Notes under the pieces: model-generated
What the model saw: the letters and a program-made list of their open reading frames with translations, nothing else
Database searches by the model: none
What the model was told of the DNA's origin: nothing
Translations under genes and position numbers: made by a program
In this document: positions 1 to 8,750 of the stretch, piece after piece
Position numbering within the stretch: position 1 is the first letter of the stretch
Layout of the letters: every line of letters starts with the position of its first letter
NCBI GenBank assembly: GCA_963565915.1
Contig: OY751492.1
Span: 4,402,001-4,466,000 of the forward strand
Reading direction: 5' to 3'
Origin: Entoloma clypeatum
Lineage: Eukaryota > Basidiomycota > Agaricomycetes > Agaricales > Entolomataceae
DNA: 64,000 nucleotides

Positions 1-1031
1 TGCTGATATGGGAGCGTGACATCGATCAGAATTCCATGATCGGCAAGTACATCTTTGTATTCGTCAAATTCTCCACCTCCATCAACTCGCCACTTCTTAG
101 GAGTAGCGGCAAATTGGTTCTGGATCATCGCAAGAAACTGTCTCAGTGCCGTAATGGCACCAGACTTTTTCCTAAGCAAGATGACCCAGACATGAGATGA
201 AAAATCGTCCAAAAACGTGAGGAAGTATTTGTACTTGTGGTACGATGCCGTGGATATCTGTTTCAGGTCTGAATGAATCAGATCGAAGGGTTTGACAGCC
301 CTCATCATTGAATTGGGGTATGACTGATTCGGCATTTTCCCTTTGACACACCCTGTGCAGTTTTCCTGTGATTTCTCACGTACTAGCGTTTCAGGTACCC
401 CTTTGGTACTGGTGGGAATCTTTGTGAGCGCCTGATCGTTTGGGTGGCCAAGAGGCTTGTGCCAGGTTTCGACAGTGGTTCCACTAGAGATCGTGTGGAT
501 TTGGTCATAGCATATTTCAGTGTCTAACCAATAAATGGTTTGTCCAAGAATGTGAGGCGAGAACTGTATTTTGTTCTGTCCTTTGGAGATGTTAATTTCT
601 CCACGCATTCCGTCTACTTTGTAACCGTGATTAAGGAAGATGCCTAGGGACAATAGGCGTGTGTCCATGTCCGGAATGTAGAATACAGGTCGGAGAAGAT
701 GGGTTTTTATTTCCCCATTTAGGGTATGCCGTACTGGAACGGCCCCAACTCCGAGAATTTCCAGTTTCTTTCCCTTTGCAGCTGTTTGGACAAATCGCTT
801 AGCCTTGAGAGGCCTGTAATACGCGAAGTCTTTGAACTCATGGGTAAAGTGTAATGATGCGCCGGAATCTAAGATCCACTGAGCACGTTCTCTCTCTTTG
901 CAGTGTGTGCAGGACGCGGAATGTTTGATATATTTTTTGTACAGATCATCACTAAAGAGATCTATACTATCTGCATCGGTACTAGCTAATATGTATTCAA
1001 ACGTCTGTGCGTGATTATTAGCGTTTCCCAT
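1..1031 (-). CDS. Ty1/copia pol, N-terminal part: protease, GAG-pre-integrase and integrase core (partial)
   Basis: This frame was read directly from the minus strand. It is open from an ATG at 1031 to the window edge. It opens with a short linker carrying a C-x2-C pair, then a retroviral-type protease motif (WILDSGAS). The GAG-pre-integrase domain follows, with HKPLGHP and C-x2-C (CTGCVKGK), the zinc-binding HHCC module of the integrase. The integrase core then shows its first acidic residue in HSDL and the second in DGGGEFD. These domains mature Gag-Pol and insert the cDNA into the genome. Pol is separate from gag: gag stops at 1217 and this frame starts about 185 bases later, so readthrough, reinitiation or a start further upstream must be involved. 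The polyprotein continues off-window. Confidence 0.85.
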   Translation of the reverse strand, partial: MGNANNHAQTFEYILASTDADSIDLFSDDLYKKYIKHSASCTHCKERERAQWILDSGASLHFTHEFKDFAYYRPLKAKRFVQTAAKGKKLEILGVGAVPVRHTLNGEIKTHLLRPVFYIPDMDTRLLSLGIFLNHGYKVDGMRGEINISKGQNKIQFSPHILGQTIYWLDTEICYDQIHTISSGTTVETWHKPLGHPNDQALTKIPTSTKGVPETLVREKSQENCTGCVKGKMPNQSYPNSMMRAVKPFDLIHSDLKQISTASYHKYKYFLTFLDDFSSHVWVILLRKKSGAITALRQFLAMIQNQFAATPKKWRVDGGGEFDEYKDVLADHGILIDVTLPYQ

Positions 1032-1216
1032 TTGAGTTTGAGAGAAGGATGTGACGAACCGTCAAGTTCAATCAGCCCATCTTCGAATTGTTCCAGCCCC
1101 ATCCGCTCGCTTTGATGGTCTATGTCCATCATCCTGAGGGAGTCATCCAAAGGTGGAGTGACTCGACGCTGCTTGGATGGTCTTTCATCTTCTTCTGGGA
1201 TAATCGTATCCGGAAT

Positions 1217-2380
1217 TCAAAGGTTCGACCCTGAGGGACGAGCACCAATGTTCCGCGCGAGTTTCCTGACGTGGTCATTCTTTTTCCACGCAGACGGCTT
1301 GCCCGAAGGAAGCCCGGTGTACTGGGATGGAGGCGGGTTCATTCGCTGAAGGAGTGACTGCATTCTTTGAGAGTCTGGCTGGGCGGTACTCATTGTTTTT
1401 CTGCGCCCAGTGACGGTTGTGAAGGATGGTGGCGGAAGAGGAGGGAAGTGGATGGCGGGAGCAACAAACTCAATCGTTTCTTCCACATGGTCAGACGTGT
1501 TGTCCGCATTGTTGGCGCTCTTCTTCTGATTGCGCCAGCGTCCTTTTCCCTTCTTCTTTTCAGAAGCGGTACTAGGGTCGGTCGAGTTAGGCTGCTCGTC
1601 AGCGTCGTTCTGCGAGGTACTCGGCTTTTGCTGCTTTTCCCATTTGGGGTCCTGCCCCTTGCGCTTTGTCCTGGAGATTTTCCGGGCCTGCTCGTTGGAC
1701 GCCCGAGTAGACCCTACCACATACTTGCGCCGGTATTCAGCGATGATGCTTTCGGCGACGGCTTTGTAGGTGAAATCGTCGGCGTCATAGACCTGGAAAA
1801 GGGCGGTGGAGAGTGACGACCAGGCGTCGGGAATTGCATTGGCCAGGATCATTGCCTGCATCAGATCGGGGACAACAAAGCTCGAATCGGCGAGCCGGGC
1901 GAAAAGAGACCCCAGGCGTTCAATTTCAGGCACAGGGTCGCATCCAGACAGCTTGTAGGTGGCGGCGGCCTTGAAGTCGCCGAAGATGACAGCCGGGGAT
2001 ACCTTGGAGTAGGCATCCTTTAGCGTTTTCCATGCGCTAAGCGCCGAGGTGCTGTCCTTGATGTGGCGTCTGATCGCCTCAGAGACCTTCAGGCGTATCG
2101 CCCCGAGAGCTACGTCGTCGTCCCTGATCCAGGCTTTTTCTTCCTTGCGGAAGCCGGGCTGGTCGACCGTGGTAGTCAGCACAGGGGGAGCAGCAGCAGT
2201 GGCCCCAGGGGTGGAGACCATGGTGGTGAAGTCGGCGATGACAGGGCGGGTGATGTCGCCAGAGACGATGCGCCAGACTCCTTGATGGAGGAGGTAAGAC
2301 TTCATTTTCTCGGCCCAGCTCTGGTAGTCGATGCCGTCAAAGGCAATGATGATGTCGAGGGCAGAACGAGAGGTAGACAT
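1217..2380 (-). CDS. Ty1/copia Gag (UBN2/DUF4219-like), 387 aa
   Basis: The frame is intact from ATG at 2380 to the stop at 1217. A longer reading from 2437 would need a TTG start, so the internal ATG (MSTSRS...) is preferred. The N-terminal third has the copia Gag signature, including FDGIDYQSWAEKMKSYL and GVWRIVSGD, as in UBN2/DUF4219 capsid-type domains. The middle is helical; the C-terminal third is rich in Lys, Ser and Pro. I see no CCHC zinc knuckle; a lysine-rich stretch near residues 260-300 may bind RNA instead. Gag would form the virus-like particle of the element. It lies about 350 bases downstream of the 5' LTR. Confidence 0.8.
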   Translation of the reverse strand: MSTSRSALDIIIAFDGIDYQSWAEKMKSYLLHQGVWRIVSGDITRPVIADFTTMVSTPGATAAAPPVLTTTVDQPGFRKEEKAWIRDDDVALGAIRLKVSEAIRRHIKDSTSALSAWKTLKDAYSKVSPAVIFGDFKAAATYKLSGCDPVPEIERLGSLFARLADSSFVVPDLMQAMILANAIPDAWSSLSTALFQVYDADDFTYKAVAESIIAEYRRKYVVGSTRASNEQARKISRTKRKGQDPKWEKQQKPSTSQNDADEQPNSTDPSTASEKKKGKGRWRNQKKSANNADNTSDHVEETIEFVAPAIHFPPLPPPSFTTVTGRRKTMSTAQPDSQRMQSLLQRMNPPPSQYTGLPSGKPSAWKKNDHVRKLARNIGARPSGSNL

Positions 2381-2727
2381 TGTAGATGAATCTAAAAAAG
2401 GGTTCCCAATCAGTGATGTGTTATGAATATGATTCAAGAAAACAATTAAATGATTCCTTATGACATATTCCCTTTAGGAATAGTGGTCACGGGAAAACCC
2501 TTTATATGTCAGAAACGTATAAGGTGCGATCAACGTTTCCACATGGAGTGTACTAGGTCAATCCCCTTAGGGACATCTCATGACAGGTACTTGTCGTAAT
2601 GACGTTCCCAGGTTCATATGTGAAGAAGTAAGACTCAGAACCTAGATCTTTCGATCGGTTCTTTGCCAACCAGGGTAGAGTGGGCAGGTACTCGCTGTTG
2701 CCAGCGTTTCCCAAGTCCCTCTGCTAT

Positions 2728-2742
2728 CCGGGGCCCATAACC
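2728..2742 (-). promoter_or_regulatory. primer-binding site complementary to the tRNA-iMet anticodon arm
   Basis: Immediately downstream of the LTR end the minus strand reads GGTTATGGGCCCCGG. The first twelve bases are complementary to the anticodon stem-loop of eukaryotic initiator tRNA-Met (GGGCCCAUAACC, anticodon CAU). Priming from an internally cleaved half-tRNA is known for Drosophila copia and some fungal copia elements. The match is seen directly; its use as primer is inferred. Confidence 0.7.
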
Positions 2743-3052
2743 TGTTGAAGTTCCACCTGGGCGCTAGCCGCAGATGTACTGAGCAACACAGCTACAGTGG
2801 AAGTACTCTACTTAACTGTTCTAGTCACTTACTTGGGTTGGAAAGGGTGAGGCTGGTGAGAGCGGTTGAGGCTGGTAAGAGCGATGGAGCTGGTTAAGAG
2901 TCAAGAGACAACTTGTTGATATTGACAGTTTCCTGGTCTTATATACCGTACTACTGTTTGTACCAACCAAACAAGTATGTAATGAAGATATGTAAAGGTC
3001 ACGTGATGTAATCTAATCTAATCTAATCTACGTGATGGGAAAAGTTTCAACA
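2743..3052 (-). repeat. 5' LTR of the copia element (310 bp)
   Basis: The LTR is bounded by TGTTGAA and TTCAACA, a perfect 7-bp terminal inverted repeat with TG...CA ends. On the minus strand a TATATAAG box lies about 110 bp inside the start, so the promoter points toward gag at 2380. The outer edge holds a pentanucleotide run (ATCTA repeated about four times). It matches the solo LTR at 36301-36608 and the LTR at 62342-62634. Confidence 0.9.
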
Positions 3053-3543
3053 CATCGGAGTTGTGACTCGGACACAGTACTGAGCTCGTTGAAGAGTAAC
3101 AATGGAGGAAGAGCAGTAGATGAGGATGTCGTCGGCGTATTGTACCACGGCGAGGATCTCTGGCATGAACGGGGAGTAAAGGAGTGAACTTTGTTGATAT
3201 TCGAACTGAGAAACTACAGGTATGGTACGAGCTTAAATATCTAAATGTGATTACTTTACGAAGATGGTCGGAGTAGGTCCGGAGTTGTGGTGTAAGTTGC
3301 CAGCGACTGTAACGAACATCGGAGATGTCGGTCAATGGACCATGTGGAAAAGGCAATGCATAAGTAAACAGGAATATGAATATGAAATGCATAAAGGCAT
3401 GGAGTTATGAATATGAAATGCACAATGGCAACGTGCGGAGATGCGGAGGTAACAGATGTCCGGAATATCGGGATTGATCGGAGATCGTTGGAGCGGAATT
3501 GATCGGAATTGATCGGAGATGATCGGAGGTTGTTGGAGCCAGA
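3053..3543. other. intergenic stretch with short direct repeats
   Basis: No gene was recognised. It holds a near-exact repeated phrase (GAATATGAAATGCA at about 3379 and 3410) and a run of GATCGGAATT-type decamers at 3475-3535, just before the first ATG of the next gene. The short minus-strand frames here show no recognisable domain. Confidence 0.4.
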
Positions 3544-4806
3544 ATGGTATATAACAGCCAGGACCTTCTCTATCATCTCAAGGATTTCCTCAAAGATCTC
3601 CTGGGCTCCAAGAACCCCAGATTCTTCAACGTTCATTTTGAATGCCTTGACGAGGCAATCACCGTGCGTGATTTATTCTTTGTCGCTATCCACTCTGCTG
3701 ACTACTCATCATGTCCAGACTTGGCATACTCTGCACCAACGTGATCTGGCAGGTCTAGAGCACGAGTTTGTGGAGAATGTTGAGCTTCAAAATGCGCTCT
3801 TCAACATCAATCGCAAGTTCCACAAGCTTGCGTACGGCGAGCGCAAACTCCTCCCACCGATTTGGGCTGACAAGCCTGAGCGTAAGCCTTGGATCGTCGA
3901 CTTCATCATTGAGACCACCAGCAAGATCAAGGCCATCCATGCCGTCAAGAAGCATCAGCTGAATCTTGCCACCGCGGTTCCGGTCGAAGGTCTTAGGGAC
4001 ATTGCTCCTGACCCTCCAAAGTCTAAATCTAAGGTTCTTCTTTTTGCCTCTCTTTTTTTTGTTTTTGTTTGTTTTTTATTATTATTAGTTCCATTGATCT
4101 GTTTCTTAACTCAGCGCAAGAAGCCTTTCAAATCTGCTGAGTTTGTTGAGGACAGCAAGGGGGGTGGAGCGCAGGCCAATGGTGCTCCCCCTGGTTCTCG
4201 CAAGCATGGACGCAATGACTCAGTAAGTCTTTGTCTCACTTTTTCAGGTTTATTTCATGTCCCTAAGAACGGTTCTGCTACTCCAGGACAAGATGGAAGT
4301 GGACAATGAGGTAATTGTGGCTGAGATTCCCTGTGTGATGGGAGGCTCTGTGAGTGCCGAGAGCAACCCTTGTGTGAAGTCCACGCCCGTGTGTATTCCC
4401 TATTTCTCTTTCCTAGCTTGCCTTACCATGACCCCACTCTGCAGTCAAGCGCCGGGTCCAAGCCCTCGAACGATGTCTTGAAGAACTTGACATTCAGGAA
4501 GCGCGTTGACTGTCCAATCAAGAAGCCCAGCGTGCTCTCGGTCCCTTCGGAGCCAACAGGTTTGTCTTTATTATTCTTCACAGTGTATTTCTCTCATTGA
4601 TTCCTTTTCTAGAAACCCAGCGACTGCTTTCCGTCCAGCGGGAGTTTATCCTCTTGGAGGAGACTTTGCTCTCACGTTCACAGCTCGAGGCCAAGCTCCA
4701 TGCACGTATGGTTGTAGCTCAGTCTATTCTTCAGATGGACATCACGTCATACAACCATCTCAAGTCTAAGTATTATGCCGTCCTCAATCATTCCACGGAT
4801 AAGTAG
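3544..4806 (+). CDS. hypothetical protein, six exons, about 317 aa, coiled-coil C-terminus
   Basis: I do not recognise the family. A consistent splice model is 3544-3663, 3719-4033, 4115-4222, 4287-4388, 4445-4559 and 4613-4806; all introns are GT-AG of about 53-81 nt and every phase closes. Exon 1 gives a short helical N-terminus (MVYNSQDLLYHLKDF). Exon 2 gives a basic, tryptophan-containing segment (LLPPIWADKPERKPW, KIKAIHAVKKHQL). Exons 3-5 are low in complexity, polar and rich in Lys/Ser, suggesting disorder. Exon 6 is helical with regular Leu/Ile spacing (REFILLEETLL...). There is no signal peptide; a hydrophobic stretch near 4035-4110 is intronic in this model. The intact six-exon frame argues for a functional or recently lost gene. 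Similar spliced fragments follow at 5035 and 5826. Intron 3 has other possible acceptors. Confidence 0.55.
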
Positions 4807-5034
4807 TTGTTCTTTACTACTCTCTTTCATTTTATCCGTCAATCGTTTACTGGAGTAGAATTTTTCCTGTAGGGGTCTCACAATACAGATTTTTGTTATA
4901 CTCTTATTTTATTCAGCCATCTTGCCGCTTTGATTCAGTCCCAAGGAGACTGTGCATATGTCTCAAATATTTCATTCAGTTGATCATTATTTAGGATGTA
5001 CTTGTGTCTGAGCGGCCAGTGAACTTCTCTCACC

Positions 5035-5426
5035 ATGTCCACCACCCAAGACACAGCTATGGCTGCCGCAACATCCTTGTGTACTCCACGTGTTGATCCT
5101 CCTTTGTCTGAGAAGACTTGTGCCACTTTTGTCAAGATCGTCAATGACTACTGTGTCCTCTTGCCCAAGGGCCAAGACAGTGATGATTTTCACCTAACGA
5201 CCCGTCGTCTTTGTTCCAAAATCAGGGTAGGTTCAGATCTTCATCTATCTTTCCAGTGCTGACTTTATCTGGTCAAATGCAGACGTGGTGCATGGCCAAC
5301 AATCGACGCTTCAGGGACCTCGGGTTTGATCTCGTTGATTACCCCACCCTTGGCAACGCCATCAATGCTGGACGGGAAGTCTTTCACTACGTCGGCTATT
5401 CTCAATGCCAGATTCGTCGGCACTGA
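5035..5426 (+). CDS. hypothetical protein, two exons, about 111 aa
   Basis: Not recognised. ATG at 5035 opens a 64-codon exon (MSTTQDTAMAAATS...) ending at 5226. A 56-nt GT-AG intron (5227-5282) follows, and a second exon (TWCMANNRRFRDLGF...) runs to TGA at 5426. Beyond the stop another frame stays open (WEDSEQRPKIVHISLL), so the gene may have continued through a further intron or been cut short by a small frameshift near 5370-5400. There is no signal peptide or TM segment. It lies 228 bases downstream of the coiled-coil gene on the same strand; any relation is unknown. Confidence 0.4.
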
Positions 5427-5825
5427 TGCTCAGTGGGAGGATTCTGAGCAAAGGCCGAAGATTGTTCACATCTCATTGTTGGTGCCAAGATGCCGGAGTA
5501 CCTAGCAAAGGCTTGCACTCATAGTACTGCTCGGAGGATGATGGAGGCTCCTCAATCCTTAGTCTAGCAGTCTTGAATCCGCTTCTTATTTGTATATTAC
5601 GCACCTATGTTCCAAATGTAACCATTTGTGCTTGCTGCATTGTCGCATACAGCACATGACCAATTAGTCATCCGTTGATTTCATTAAACATTGCATCTGT
5701 GGGACTCTACTCTTGGTCCCATTCTTCCACAGTTGACTCACTCCTTTTTTTTCATGGTCAATGGTCAAGGTCATTCTTGATGCGTAGGTCTTTATGAGTG
5801 ATAGGTACATGTCCCTCAGGTCTTT

Positions 5826-6232
5826 TTGGATGCACCAGTAACAATGACTTCATGCCCTATCATCTTTTCTTATGTAGATGATCTTATAGATGCAATCTTC
5901 GACCTTTTCACTGGTGTTGAGACTCTTTCAAAGCTTATTGACAAACTGGGATGGTACATCTTACCTACCCAACAGTACGACCTGGCATCGACTGTTTTCT
6001 ATCAACATATCATGTCATCAAGGTCGTTTGGGATCGGATGTTCATCAAGTCCACGCTTTTCAAGCGGCATGTTGTTTTGCTTCATTCATCCAAGGTATGT
6101 TCCTTTCTTCTAATCAACTAATTGGCCTCGGAACTGACGTGAATCCTTTGCAGGTCTTCAACAGCTATAGTTTTGAGCTCAACATAATCGACTCCACGGA
6201 TTTCTTAGATGGAGGGTTACAGGGAATGGAAG
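5826..6232 (+). pseudogene. spliced coding fragment of unknown family
   Basis: Frames at 5836-6020 (YVDDLIDAIFDLFTG, KLIDKLGWYILPTQQ) and about 6022-6092 (VVWDRMFIKSTLFKRH) join across a plausible GT-AG intron (about 6093-6153) to 6154-6232 (VFNSYSFELNIIDSTD). The residue choice looks like real protein, but I find no clear start, no stop in register and no domain. The 400 bases before it (5427-5825) hold nothing I can identify. Probably a decayed gene related to the two models upstream. Confidence 0.35.
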
Positions 6233-6323
6233 GTGCGTGTTCCTACTATCCCCTTCTCCCCAAACAAAAGGAACTGACTCTCCCAAGTCAGATCATTCAA
6301 GTACATGTCCTTTAGTAGACCTA

Positions 6324-6554
6324 CAGTGGCTCAAAAAACTGCCCCAATGTTTGTGTATTTTATGAGTGACCATTTTGTTTGGGTTATAGCACAATGGGTT
6401 TTGATCCAGATCAGATGACCCAGGGTCCGTTCAAAAGCCATGATGTCATAGTAGTTTATATAATCACCCTAGGTCCCCCTGCTTATGTCAGCAATCCATA
6501 CCATATTGATCTCTCAAAAATACACAAATATTGGGGCAGTTTTTTGAGCCACTG
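6324..6554. mobile_element. Tc1/mariner-type MITE, 231 bp, TA target duplication
   Basis: The element begins CAGTGGCTCAAAAAACTGCC and ends with its reverse complement; the near-perfect terminal inverted repeats run about 38 bp. It is flanked by TA on both sides (6322-6323 and 6555-6556). It has no coding capacity. The ends resemble those of the Tc1 element at 31747 (CAGTGACTCAAATAATTG), so a related transposase could have moved it. Confidence 0.85.
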
Positions 6555-6743
6555 TATGTGTAGTTGTACTCTTTGTGTCGTGCGCGGTCATTTATCTTTG
6601 TCATTTATCCTTGCTGGAGTTGCACTCCTGCAGTGGATCTATTTAATAGAGACTTTTTCATATACACCTTGTAGTTTTTTATAGTCATAATGTAGGGTTC
6701 ATGTCCTTGCCCTTTAAATGCCGAAGCATAACTAGGTCAGTAC

Positions 6744-7659
6744 TCATTCTATTTCAAGAATGAGCACTGGGTTGTCATCCAGGTGTGTTCCATCACTTTC
6801 TTGTGGAACATGTCTGACATTCTCAAACCAGATGTCTGGCTGGGACTTGTCAGTCTTGCTCAATTTTCTTAATTCATCAATGGTCTTTTTTGCAATGTTG
6901 ACAAATGCTTCGATGCCCCCAGGTAGCTCAATTTCATGTTGTGCGAAGTACAGATAAGGCATAGCACGAGTCTACTCATGAGTGACCTGGATCCTTACCC
7001 ACAAGTACTTGTTTAGCTCAAAGTGAAACTCAGAACCTCACGAGTACATTCCCATGGATGACTTGGACTTGCGGGTATGAAACCCGTGAGTGTACAAGTA
7101 CTCATTGACCCACAGGTCAACTCAAGTACTCATGAGTACCCATACAAGTACTTGGCTATATCATGAAAAAGTCATGATATAATTAGCAAACTCAGATATT
7201 CTAGTCAGTAGCGACCTCAGTTGTTCAAGGATCGGAGGTTACCGCACCCCCTGGAGTTTTCTTTCCTGCTCGTTTACTCTTATTCTTGAATGTTGCTACA
7301 ATCTCGCTACATGGAATGAGGTCAGGGAGTGCCGCCCAAGAACTGAGAACTGTGGCTGCACGAGTTGATTCATCAGACAATGAATGTCGCATTTTTGAGA
7401 CACTTGGCAATGGTGGGCGACTGAAAGTGTTCATAAACACCGGAAGACCACGTCTCGAGCTGTGCCTCTGGTTTGAAAACATTAGGGCATGTTCATGAGG
7501 CTTAAGATCTGATTGGTAGTACTCACGAAGGATTTCTTCATTGGTCCGTTCGTGGACTTTGAGTCGCCTGTTGAACTTTTCATGCTTTGTCACAGCGGCG
7601 GGTGATGTTGAACACGATTGTAAAGTGGAGGTACTGGTTTTTGCAGCCACAGATGTCAC
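6744..7659 (-). other. two unassigned minus-strand frames (6744-6962 and 7225-7659)
   Basis: The 6744-6962 frame (72 aa, true ATG at 6962) is acidic and helical, with no domain I know. The 7225-7659 frame (144 aa) needs a GTG start and is rich in Ser/Arg. Neither has a TM segment, a signal peptide or obvious splice partners. Either may be an exon of a lost gene or belong to the gypsy relic just to the right. Low confidence that they are genes. Confidence 0.2.
6963..7180. repeat. cluster of short palindromic motifs (AGTACT / TCATGA)
   Basis: Over about 210 bases the words ACAAGTACTTG, ACTCATGAGT, GAGTACTCATGAG and close variants recur in both orientations, separated by CCCACAGGTC-like spacers. 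The composition is unlike the neighbouring DNA. It may be the remnant of a palindrome-rich transposon end. Confidence 0.35.
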
Positions 7660-8034
7660 AGAGTCATCTTGATTGGATGAGTTGGCCTGCTGAACGCATC
7701 AACATTTTTGCTCATTGGTGTCCCATGAGTGTCCTGCCGCCATTCGAGGAAAAGAATGACTTGCTTTTATATATGTTCAGTAGCCTGCATTTGGACAGTC
7801 AGAAGCCCTTACCTCCCGCCAAATTTGCCATGAGATTTTGAACGGGGCGTGCAAGTGCGTTGAGGTACTTGTTGATAATCTAAGCAAAAAATCATCAGAT
7901 TCAATGATAAGAAAAAGCGATAAAGGGGGGGATACATGAGTGGTGATAGCAATCTGGGTGTTCTCATCAGAAATGGGAGTATCAGGTTGGGTTGCAAGTG
8001 GTTGTTCATGCATTTGTGGAGGGGGGAGGCAATT

Positions 8035-8290
8035 TAAGAGAATAGGCGCCAGACAGAACGACTCTGAAGGCTCCGATCTTTTCGTGCCAGACCAAACTGT
8101 CCAGTTCGGTGACTATGTACGCACCTCCTCTGTTTCTCGTCACAATGACCATGGGGCCCAGGTAACACGGCTTCATCTTCTTGTCTAAACTCATTTCCAC
8201 AGCTGTATTTTGAACTAGTACAAGAGACCCTGGTTTAAATTCATATGCCTTGATTTTATGATGGTGTTCCCTCTCCTATCAACGTAAGTC
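8035..8290 (-). pseudogene. Ty3/gypsy integrase C-terminal relic
   Basis: On the minus strand one continuous frame reads YEFKPGSLVLVQN, then KMKPCYLGPMVIV, RGGAYIVTELD and GAFRVV. This matches the tail found after the integrase core in basidiomycete Ty3/gypsy elements (usually ..RKMKPRYLGPM..GGAY.. up to a PY motif). The frame is cut upstream by adjacent stops near 8275 and lacks the final PY. No matching RT, protease or LTR is near, so it is an isolated fragment of a family different from G1 and G2. Confidence 0.7.
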
Positions 8291-8340
8291 ATCCAGCTTC
8301 TTTTTTGATACTCTCCTTCTTATATTATCAACATGGTCTC

Positions 8341-8575
8341 CGGTCCTCGGTTCACTCGAAACTTTAGAGTTTGAAAGACTGGCCAAAGACCGGTTCGGAT
8401 CGGTTTAAACCGGTATTTTCCATGGAACGATCCGAGGATCTGAAATCAATGTCCCAAAATGGCAAGTACAAAATTTCTGCCACAAGAAAGACTTGAACTC
8501 TGAACTTCTATAGTATAAAGGATTCTTTTAACACCACTTAACCAACTGAGCCACAAGACCATTATATTTCATTGC
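8341..8575 (-). mobile_element. tRNA-derived SINE-like element (Pol III A and B boxes)
   Basis: On the minus strand a perfect A box (TGGCTCAGTTGG, 8542-8553) is followed about 50 bases later by a near-consensus B box (AGTTCAAGTCT, 8490-8500), inside a tRNA-like context (GGTCTTGTGGCTCAG...). The acceptor stem does not pair, so this is not a functional tRNA gene. A tRNA-unrelated body rich in ACCGG and GGTTTAAACC words extends to about 8341. The tail does not match the adjacent LINE tail. Confidence 0.5.
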
Positions 8576-8750
8576 TCACAATCACCCTACATACATCCCA
8601 TTTTCCCACTTACTAAATAAGCACATGCCAGTTGTTTTTGACAAAAGGTGCGCGCCATCACCTTCCTCTTCCTTTAACCACCACCATCGTGATTAGACGC
8701 TCGCGTCTTTTTCATCGATTGTTGTTGGTTGTAGTAGATTGTAGTTCAAC

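Larger units (their letters stand above)
1..3052 (-). mobile_element. Ty1/copia retrotransposon, 5' half (runs off the left edge)
   Basis: Reading the minus strand from right to left the order is LTR, primer-binding site, gag, protease and integrase, which is the Ty1/copia order. The element continues beyond base 1, so reverse transcriptase and the 3' LTR are not visible here. Gag and the visible pol part are both open, so this copy looks fairly young. LTRs of the same family occur at 36301, 62342 and 63834. Confidence 0.88.

Noticed and set aside
1200..1225. B-box-like GGTTCGACCC
   Set aside because: Falls in the 3' end of copia gag with no tRNA fold.
1367..1816. 149-residue plus-strand ORF
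   Set aside because: Antisense shadow of the intact copia gag; no domain.
3509..4309. 266-residue single-exon ORF
   Set aside because: It reads through T-rich introns (e.g. 4034-4114) of a better six-exon model.
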